This document shows, one piece after another, positions 1-5,195 of a DNA stretch of 11,566 bases. Positions within the stretch are counted from its first letter, which is position 1. Each line of letters begins with the position of its first letter. The position numbers were made by a program, and so were the translations under genes. The notes beneath the pieces were generated by a model that was not told where the DNA came from, searched no databases, and saw nothing but the letters and a program-made list of their open reading frames with translations. The DNA is from JANNXQ01 sp038238555 (GTDB lineage Bacteria; Verrucomicrobiota; Verrucomicrobiia; Chthoniobacterales; Chthoniobacteraceae). The stretch lies in NCBI GenBank assembly GCA_038238555.1, contig JBBRXP010000188.1:1-11566 (forward strand), written 5' to 3'.

Positions 1-36
1 CCGCGTGTTGGTCGCGGTGTCCTCGCCGCGACGAAC
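1..36 (-). repeat. Double-hairpin repeat unit, partial copy D
   Basis: Read on the minus strand this copy begins GTTC, then has a stem with arms GTCGCGGC and ACCGCGAC (the innermost pair is C with A, so 7 of 8 pair) around the loop GAGGAC, then CAACACGCGG at the window edge. It matches copy A closely but has a six-base loop instead of GGGAC. The second hairpin is cut off by the window start. Confidence 0.6.
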
Positions 37-130
37 ATCCCGCGACCGAGCGGCACCGGCAAGAGCTCCGCAGCCAGAAGAACCCCGGCACGTTCTCCCG
101 GCGCGGACCCCATGCTGATGCGTCGGCTTC

Positions 131-189
131 AGAAAGTTCGTCGCAGCGGGACGCCGCGACCAACGCGCGGGACGCGCGTGCTCCCCGGA
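131..189 (+). repeat. Double-hairpin repeat unit, copy A
   Basis: This 59-base unit starts AGAAAGTTC and ends CTCCCCGGA. Hairpin 1 (140-160) has arms GTCGCAGC and GCCGCGAC around GGGAC, with one A/C mismatch. Hairpin 2 (163-179) has arms ACGCGC and GCGCGT around GGGAC, all paired. By hand count it is ungapped and 50/59 identical to copy B and 48/59 to copy C. It lies 35 bases past the stop of the minus-strand ATPase gene, so its hairpins may also shape that mRNA's 3' end. Confidence 0.8.
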
Positions 190-223
190 TCTCTCCGTCG
201 CCCATCGTTGAGCACGTCCCGTC

Positions 224-1984
224 CTAATTCGCATCCGACATCGTCACGCTGATGACTTCCTCCGCCGAGGTCATGCCCGAGAGCACCTTTCGAATGCCAT
301 CCTCGCGCAAGGTGCGCATGCCCATTTCCCGGGCGCGCTTGCGCAGCTCGAGGGTGGTGGCCTTGCTGTTGACCATGTGGCGCACTTCGTCGTCGATGAG
401 GAAGATTTCGAAGATGCCGGCGCGGCCTTTGTAACCGAGGTGCTTGCAGTTGTCGCAGCCTTTGCCCTTCATCACGTTGGCCTCGCCGAGTTGCGTGTAG
501 TCGATGCCGAGCGCGGAGATTTCACTCTCCGTGAGCTCGTAAGGCTCGCGGCATTTCGGGCAGAGCTTGCGCACGAGCCGCTGCGCCACGATCGCCCGCA
601 CGGCCGAGCTCACGAGGAAAGGCTGCACGCCGATATCGACGAGACGCGCGACGGCGCTCGGCGCGTCGTTGGTGTGGAGGGTGGAAAAGACGAGGTGCCC
701 CGTGAGCGAGGCGTTGATGGCGATATTGGCCGTCTCGGCGTCGCGAATCTCGCCGATCATGATGATGTTGGGCGCCTGGCGCAGGATGGAGCGCAGCGCG
801 GCGGGGAAGGTCATGCCGATGTCCGCATTGACCTGCACCTGGTTCACGCCGCCCAATTGATACTCCACGGGATCTTCGACGGTGATGAGCTTCTTGTCGG
901 GCTTGTTGATGTAGTTGAGGCAGGCGTAAAGCGTCGTCGTTTTTCCCGAACCAGTGGGGCCGGTGACGAGCAGGATGCCGTCGGGCAGTCGGATGAGTTC
1001 CTCGATGACCTCCTGATCGTCGGACAAAAATCCAAGCTCCGGCATGCCGAGCGTGAGCGAGGATTTGTCGAGGATACGCATGACCACCGACTCCCCGTGA
1101 TTGGTCGGGATGGTCGAGACGCGCAGGTCGATCTGCTTGCTCTTGCCCATCTTCACCTGGATGCGGCCGTCTTGCGGCACACGCTTTTCGGCGATGGACA
1201 TGGAGCCCGTCATGATCTTCAAGCGCGAGACGATGGCGGTCTGAAGTTTCTTCGGCGGGTTGTTCATCTCGTGCAGCACGCCGTCGATGCGGAAGCGCAC
1301 GCGGAAACGCTTTTCCAAAGGCTCGAGATGAATGTCACTCGCGCGCATCGAGTGGGCCTCGAGCAACATCATCGTCACCATCTTGATGATCGGCGCATCG
1401 GCCACGTCGCCCTCCGCGCCGCCGGTGCCGCCTTCGCCCGCGATCTGAATATCGCCGGTGAAACCTTCGGTGAGATCGTCGGCGGCCTCACCCGCGGTGG
1501 CGTAGTATTTTCGGAGCGCGGCGCGGATGGAATCGGGCGTGGCGCACACAAATTCCACGTCGCGCTGGAGCAGATGGTGCAGCGAATCGAAGGTGTCGAA
1601 GTTGAGCGGATCGGCCACCGCGATCATGAGGCCGGTGTCGGATTCGGCGACGGGGACGACGCGGAAACGCTTGGCCACATCGGGCGGCACCATCTCGATA
1701 ATGTCCGGGCTGATGGCCATCGCGCCGAGATCCACAAAGTCCATCGCCGCGTGCGAGGCCAGCGCACGAGTGGCGTCTTCCTGAGTCAGCGCGCCCTGTC
1801 GGATGAGGGCTTCGATGGTCGTCTCATCCTCGGTCTTCTCGGTGCGCGCGCGCTCGATCTGCGACTTGGTGATGAGACCTGTCTCGATGAGAATTTCGAG
1901 GATGTATTCGTCGTTCTGTGCCACGGGAGGGGAGTCTGGAAGTCGCGTAAGTAACGAGGGTCGCTCCGCGATGTCAAAGCCCAT
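224..1984 (-). CDS. gspE: GspE/PilB-type secretion or pilus assembly ATPase
   Basis: This is a 586-residue hexameric ATPase that powers pseudopilus or type IV pilus assembly at the inner face of the cytoplasmic membrane. An N-terminal MshEN/GspE-N domain (about 25-165) is followed by an acidic Gly-rich linker (about 165-195). The catalytic domain shows Walker A GPTGSGKTT (342-350, Lys348), the Asp box ITVEDPVE (367-374), Walker B with GEIRD (411-415, Glu412) and the His box LTGHLVFSTLHTND (427-440). Cys475/Cys478 and Cys510/Cys513 form the four-Cys zinc site seen in GspE, PilB and MshE. Length and all key residues are normal, so it should be active. The ATG at 1984 lies 17 bases after the stop of the HEAT gene, without a recognisable Shine-Dalgarno. 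No other secretion or pilus gene is visible, so GspE versus PilB cannot be decided here. Confidence 0.94.
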   Translation of the reverse strand: MGFDIAERPSLLTRLPDSPPVAQNDEYILEILIETGLITKSQIERARTEKTEDETTIEALIRQGALTQEDATRALASHAAMDFVDLGAMAISPDIIEMVPPDVAKRFRVVPVAESDTGLMIAVADPLNFDTFDSLHHLLQRDVEFVCATPDSIRAALRKYYATAGEAADDLTEGFTGDIQIAGEGGTGGAEGDVADAPIIKMVTMMLLEAHSMRASDIHLEPLEKRFRVRFRIDGVLHEMNNPPKKLQTAIVSRLKIMTGSMSIAEKRVPQDGRIQVKMGKSKQIDLRVSTIPTNHGESVVMRILDKSSLTLGMPELGFLSDDQEVIEELIRLPDGILLVTGPTGSGKTTTLYACLNYINKPDKKLITVEDPVEYQLGGVNQVQVNADIGMTFPAALRSILRQAPNIIMIGEIRDAETANIAINASLTGHLVFSTLHTNDAPSAVARLVDIGVQPFLVSSAVRAIVAQRLVRKLCPKCREPYELTESEISALGIDYTQLGEANVMKGKGCDNCKHLGYKGRAGIFEIFLIDDEVRHMVNSKATTLELRKRAREMGMRTLREDGIRKVLSGMTSAEEVISVTMSDAN

Positions 1985-2001
1985 CGCGGCATGGGCGTGG
2001 A

Positions 2002-3666
2002 CTATTTTGCTTGCTCCAGTGCTTCACGCGCGGCGCGGTCGGCGGCTTCGGGCAGACCGGCCCCTACTAGCGGCTCGAGAGCGTGGCGCGCGGCTTTGCT
2101 GGCAAGCGCGTTGTCATCTTTCATCGCCGCGATGAGGGCGGGGACGAGCGCGCTGCCGTCGGCGCCGAGATACGGGATCAATTGCGCGGAGGTCACGCGC
2201 ACGATGGGCACCGGATCACTGAGCGCGGTTTTGAGTTTCGGTAAAAGCACGCGCGGCTCGGCTTGCGCGGCGACGAGGGCGCCGAGCGCCATCGCGCGCA
2301 CGCGCGGGTCGGCGTCGGCAGTGAGCGGGAGCAACGCATTCACGGCGGGCTTCGCTTGCACGCCCATCTCGCCGAGCACTCGCGCGGCTCCGAATCGAGC
2401 GCCGATATTTTTGCTCTCGAGCGCGGCGGAAAGCGGCGCGATGGCTGGCGGGCCGAAGGTCTTGAGACATTGCACGAGCCAGTGATCCTGAGTGAGCGCG
2501 TCGGGGTTCTGCGAATCGAGCGCGGCGATGAGTGCGGGGACGGCGGGCGCGCCGATCTGCGCGAGCGACTCGATGAGCACTGGCTCCGGCCGCTTCAGCG
2601 CGAGTTGCACGATGGCCGGCGCGGCGTCCGCGGTGCCGAGCCGACCGAGCAGGGAGGCGGCGCGCCGAGCGTGTTCGACATTTGGGTCGTGTAACATTGT
2701 GAGCAATGCGGCGCTTGCGGGGCGGAGGAGGAGCAGCGCATTCGTCGCGGCGTGGCGGAGTTCGTCGTTGTCGGACTTGAGCGCCGCGAGCAATTGCGGC
2801 AGCGCTTTTGCCGGGTCTGGGCTGACCTTGGCAAGCGCGGTGAGCGCGGCGGCGCGGACGGATGCATCCGTTTCTTTACCGAGAAGTTTTTCGAGCGCGG
2901 GAGCGGCGTCCTTTGCCTCACGACCGATCTGCGCGAGAGCGAGCGCGGCACCGCTGCGCTCGAGGGATTCTTTCCCGCCGAGCGCTGAGACGAGCGGGGC
3001 GACCTCTCCGATCTGCGCGAGAGCGTCGATCGTTTCTTGCCGCACGGCAGGTTCGCGGTGGCCGAGATTCGCGCGCAACCCCGGGATCGCAGCCTTCCCC
3101 GCCGCGCCCATCTCGCCGAGCGCCCGGGCCGCGCCGGCGCGCAGGATCGCATCGGCGCCGCTCAACGCCGCGATAAGCGGCGGGATCGCCGCCGGGCCGA
3201 TGCGCGAGAGCGCGTGGGCCGAGCGCACGAACGCCTGCCGCCGGTCGCGCTCGCGGCCGCCGCGGGCCTTGCGACTGTCGAGCGCATCGAGCAGCGCGGG
3301 GATCGCCTCCTTTGCGCCGGCGCCGATGTTTGCGATGGCCGCGATTGCATCGGACCACACTTGCTTGTCCGGATCGTCGAGCGCCTTGATGAGCGCGGGC
3401 AGCGCGGGCTGCGCGGCGGGCCCGAGTTTGTGGAGCTGAAAGGCGGCATCGCGCCGAACGGCGAGCACTTGGGATTCGAGCTGCTGGGAGAGATCATCCC
3501 CGAGCGCGCAGCCCAGACTCAGCAGCAATGCCAGCACGACGGCGCGAACTCCGGGGAGCGCGCGCGTCCCGCGCGCTGGCGACGGCGTCCCGCCGTCGCG
3601 AACTTTCTGCGGCGCACATCCCGCGCAAAAGCTCCACACCCTGAAGACCTGCCAGCACGTGTTCAT
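2002..3666 (-). CDS. Exported HEAT-repeat protein with repeat-derived N-terminus
   Basis: The reading frame codes for 554 residues. From about residue 68 to 535 it is a chain of some 12-13 helical HEAT/PBS-lyase-type repeats with recurring patterns such as PALIxAL, AARALGEMG and ALAQIG. Such alpha solenoids are protein-binding scaffolds, and no catalytic motif is visible. Residues 43-56 (VVLALLLSLGCALG) form a hydrophobic signal-peptide core, with cleavage plausible after Gly56; Cys53 is a poor lipobox because Ser, not Leu, precedes it at -3. Residues 1-40 are encoded by the interspersed repeat at 3550-3756, giving a signal region of about 56 residues, much longer than usual. The only other in-frame starts are GTG at codon 10, also inside the repeat, and GTG at codon 44, which would leave no charged n-region. 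The start is therefore uncertain. The gene probably belongs with the upstream DUF1592/DUF1552 genes. Confidence 0.85.
   Translation of the reverse strand: MNTCWQVFRVWSFCAGCAPQKVRDGGTPSPARGTRALPGVRAVVLALLLSLGCALGDDLSQQLESQVLAVRRDAAFQLHKLGPAAQPALPALIKALDDPDKQVWSDAIAAIANIGAGAKEAIPALLDALDSRKARGGRERDRRQAFVRSAHALSRIGPAAIPPLIAALSGADAILRAGAARALGEMGAAGKAAIPGLRANLGHREPAVRQETIDALAQIGEVAPLVSALGGKESLERSGAALALAQIGREAKDAAPALEKLLGKETDASVRAAALTALAKVSPDPAKALPQLLAALKSDNDELRHAATNALLLLRPASAALLTMLHDPNVEHARRAASLLGRLGTADAAPAIVQLALKRPEPVLIESLAQIGAPAVPALIAALDSQNPDALTQDHWLVQCLKTFGPPAIAPLSAALESKNIGARFGAARVLGEMGVQAKPAVNALLPLTADADPRVRAMALGALVAAQAEPRVLLPKLKTALSDPVPIVRVTSAQLIPYLGADGSALVPALIAAMKDDNALASKAARHALEPLVGAGLPEAADRAAREALEQAK
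3550..3608 (-). repeat. Double-hairpin repeat unit, copy B
   Basis: On the minus strand this 59-base unit has hairpin 1 (3579-3599) with arms GCGACGGC and GCCGTCGC around GGGAC, eight perfect pairs, and hairpin 2 (3560-3576) with arms GCGCGC and GCGCGC around GGGAC, six perfect pairs. It is translated in the HEAT frame as KVRDGGTPSPARGTRALPG, where each GGGAC loop contributes a Gly-Thr. Confidence 0.8.
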
Positions 3667-3697
3667 GAGCGGAGGTCTTGCCCAGTCGGAGCACTCT

Positions 3698-3756
3698 CGA
3701 AAGTCCGTCTCGGCGGGACGCCGAGACCGGCACGCGGGACGCGCGCCCTCCCCAGA
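3698..3756 (+). repeat. Double-hairpin repeat unit, copy C
   Basis: Hairpin 1 (3707-3727) has arms GTCTCGGC and GCCGAGAC around GGGAC, eight perfect pairs. Hairpin 2 (3729-3747) has three pairs, an A/C mismatch and three more pairs around GGGAC. By hand count it is 47/59 identical to copy B and 48/59 to copy A. It ends one base before the DUF1552 stop codon, so it forms the immediate 3' untranslated stretch of that gene. Confidence 0.8.
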
Positions 3757-3757
3757 T

Positions 3758-5104
3758 TCACAGTCCGCGCAGCGTGCCGGTGCTGTCTCCGAAGGCGTCC
3801 ACTTTCACTCCCGCGCCGCCGAGCATTGTGACGAGCAGATTGGCCATCGGCGTCTCGGGAGCGTAACGCACGTGGCGACCGGGCTGGATCGCGCCGCCGC
3901 CGCGGCCGGCGAGCAGCAGCGGGAGATTGTCGTGCTCGTGCCGGTTGCCGTCCGCGAGGCCGCCTCCATAAAGGATCATCGAATGATCGAGCAGCGTGCC
4001 GTCGCCCTCGCGAATCGCCCGCATCCGATCGAGCACGTAGGCAAACTGCTGCATGTGGAAGCGATTGATGTCGCGGATTTGCGTGAGCTTGGCCTTGTCG
4101 CCTTGATGATGCGAAAGCGAGTGGTGGCCCTCGCTCACGCCCACGTTGCGATAGGCGCGATTCGAGCCTTCGTTGGCGAGCATGAAGGTGCACACGCGCG
4201 TGGTGTCGGTTTGAAATGCGAGCACCATCATGTCGCACATCACGCGGGCATGTTCCTCGTAACTCTCGGGGATGCTCTCAGGCACCTCGTAGCCGGCGGC
4301 GGCGGAAGTGTTCGCGGCGGCCACGGTCTTGCCGGCGTTTTCCACGCGCAGTTCGATCTCGCGGATCGCGGTGAGATATTCGTCGAGCTTCTGCCGGTCG
4401 CGCCCGCCGACCTTTGCGCTGAGCGTCCGCGCGTCTTCGAGCACAAAATCGAGGATGCTCTTTTTGTAAATCTCGCGCCGCTTCTGCGCTTCGCTTCGCT
4501 CCTTGGGCAGCTCGTTGGCAAAGAGCCGCTCGAAGACCAGCCGCGGATTGATCTCGCGCGTCATCGGCGTCGATTCATTGCGCCACGAGATGTTGTTGGA
4601 ATACGCGCACGCGTAACCGCTGTCGCAACTCCCGGCGGAGCGGCCTGCTTCGAGCCCCAACTCGAGCGACGGGAACCGCGTCTCGCGCCCGAGCACGCCC
4701 GCCGCGATCTGGTCGGCAGAGACGCCCACGCGGATGTGTGCGCCCTCGCTCTTGAGCGGCTGCGAGCAAGTGAGCCAGCTTCCGGCCGAGCGCGCATGAT
4801 CGCCGCCGCCGTCGCCATTCGAGCGGCCTTTGTCCTGCGCCAGTCCGCTGATCACGAGCATCTCGTTCTTATGCGGCTGAAGCGGCTGCAGGATGAATGG
4901 CAGCTCAAAGTCCGCGCCTTCCGCCGCCGGCGTCCACTCCGCCGTGTTCACGCCATTCGGCACGAAGAGAAACGCCATGCGCTTCGGCGGGGTGAGAGCG
5001 GCGGCGCGCGCGCGCGTCGGGATCATCGCGTCGAGCATCGGCAGCGCGACGGCGGCGCCGAGGCCGCGCAGGAAGGTGCGGCGGGGAAGTGGGTGCGTGG
5101 TCAT
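3758..5104 (-). CDS. Tat-exported DUF1552 family protein
   Basis: This is a 448-residue member of DUF1552, a family of exported PVC-superphylum proteins with no established biochemical role. The N-terminus carries a twin-arginine signal (RRTFLRGLG, 8-16), a short hydrophobic stretch and a likely cleavage site near ARA (32-34), so it should leave the cytoplasm folded. Visible conserved stretches are GDHARSAGSWLT (101-112), SEGHHSLSHH (324-333) and RHEHDNLPLLLAG (388-400). The His/Asp-rich signatures recall the alkaline-phosphatase-like fold of the related DUF1501 proteins, but that comparison is inference. Length is normal and the frame is intact. The gene follows the cytochrome-like gene by 86 bases, most of them a long hairpin that ends 12 bases before this ATG. 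No Shine-Dalgarno is seen. Confidence 0.93.
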   Translation of the reverse strand: MTTHPLPRRTFLRGLGAAVALPMLDAMIPTRARAAALTPPKRMAFLFVPNGVNTAEWTPAAEGADFELPFILQPLQPHKNEMLVISGLAQDKGRSNGDGGGDHARSAGSWLTCSQPLKSEGAHIRVGVSADQIAAGVLGRETRFPSLELGLEAGRSAGSCDSGYACAYSNNISWRNESTPMTREINPRLVFERLFANELPKERSEAQKRREIYKKSILDFVLEDARTLSAKVGGRDRQKLDEYLTAIREIELRVENAGKTVAAANTSAAAGYEVPESIPESYEEHARVMCDMMVLAFQTDTTRVCTFMLANEGSNRAYRNVGVSEGHHSLSHHQGDKAKLTQIRDINRFHMQQFAYVLDRMRAIREGDGTLLDHSMILYGGGLADGNRHEHDNLPLLLAGRGGGAIQPGRHVRYAPETPMANLLVTMLGGAGVKVDAFGDSTGTLRGL

Positions 5105-5116
5105 GGTGGAAAATTA

Positions 5117-5195
5117 AATGACGAATGACGAATGACGAAACTCAGATGGGTGACCGATGGTTGCAAAAACGCTTCGTCATTCGTCATTCGTCATT
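5117..5195. repeat. 23-bp perfect inverted repeat of ATGACGA-type units
   Basis: Left arm 5117-5139 and right arm 5173-5195 are perfect reverse complements over 23 bases, separated by a 33-base loop (5140-5172). Each arm is three tandem copies of a seven-base unit (AATGACG on plus, TTCGTCA on the other arm). In the minus-strand transcript the hairpin begins with the last codon and the TGA stop (5191-5193) of the cytochrome-like gene and ends 12 bases before the DUF1552 ATG. It could act as an mRNA stabiliser, attenuator or translation-control hairpin, or be a parasitic repeat. No long T-run follows it, so a classical terminator is not supported. Confidence 0.9.

Larger units (their letters stand above)
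1..189. repeat. REPIN-like composite repeat, locus 1
   Basis: An inverted pair of double-hairpin repeat units (minus-strand copy at 1-36, cut by the window edge; plus-strand copy at 131-189) encloses a core of about 94 bases. The core shares blocks with the core of the second locus at 3550-3756: ACATCCCGCG at 35-44 matches 3616-3625, and the stretch from GCTCC at 65 through GCACG and TTC near 96 aligns with 3631-3664 at roughly three matches in four. Together with the tail to 223 this fills the DNA beyond the stop of the secretion ATPase gene, and I see no gene in 1-223. The paired-inverted architecture resembles REPINs mobilised by RAYT transposases; that link is inference, as no transposase is in the window. 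Confidence 0.7.
3550..3756. repeat. REPIN-like composite repeat, locus 2
   Basis: A minus-oriented unit (3550-3608) and a plus-oriented unit (3698-3756) face each other across an 89-base core. It fills almost the whole gap between the DUF1552 stop (3758) and the HEAT start (3666), and continues into the HEAT reading frame through codon 39. Outer ends are CTCCCC(G/A)GA and inner ends (A/C)GAAAGT(T/C)C in both units. The core is related to that of locus 1, so the pair looks like one inherited element rather than two chance hairpins. On the minus strand the core supplies the ATG used by the HEAT frame. Confidence 0.75.

Noticed and set aside
140..179. Classical intrinsic terminator for the ATPase gene
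   Set aside because: The hairpins are strong but no T-run follows in the minus-strand direction, and the same structures occur at unrelated positions as repeats.
377..1954. Long open frame on the plus strand, antisense to the secretion ATPase gene
   Set aside because: It mirrors the codon structure of a gene with complete catalytic motifs and gives an Arg/His/Ala-rich product with no recognisable domain, as expected from antisense frames in GC-rich DNA.
3659..5128. 489-codon plus-strand frame antisense to the DUF1552 gene
   Set aside because: It begins inside the composite repeat and its product is compositionally biased without motifs; the opposite strand encodes a full-length Tat-exported family member.
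5117..5195. CRISPR array
   Set aside because: The units are seven bases long, directly adjacent with no spacers, and arranged as two inverted blocks; there are no cas genes.
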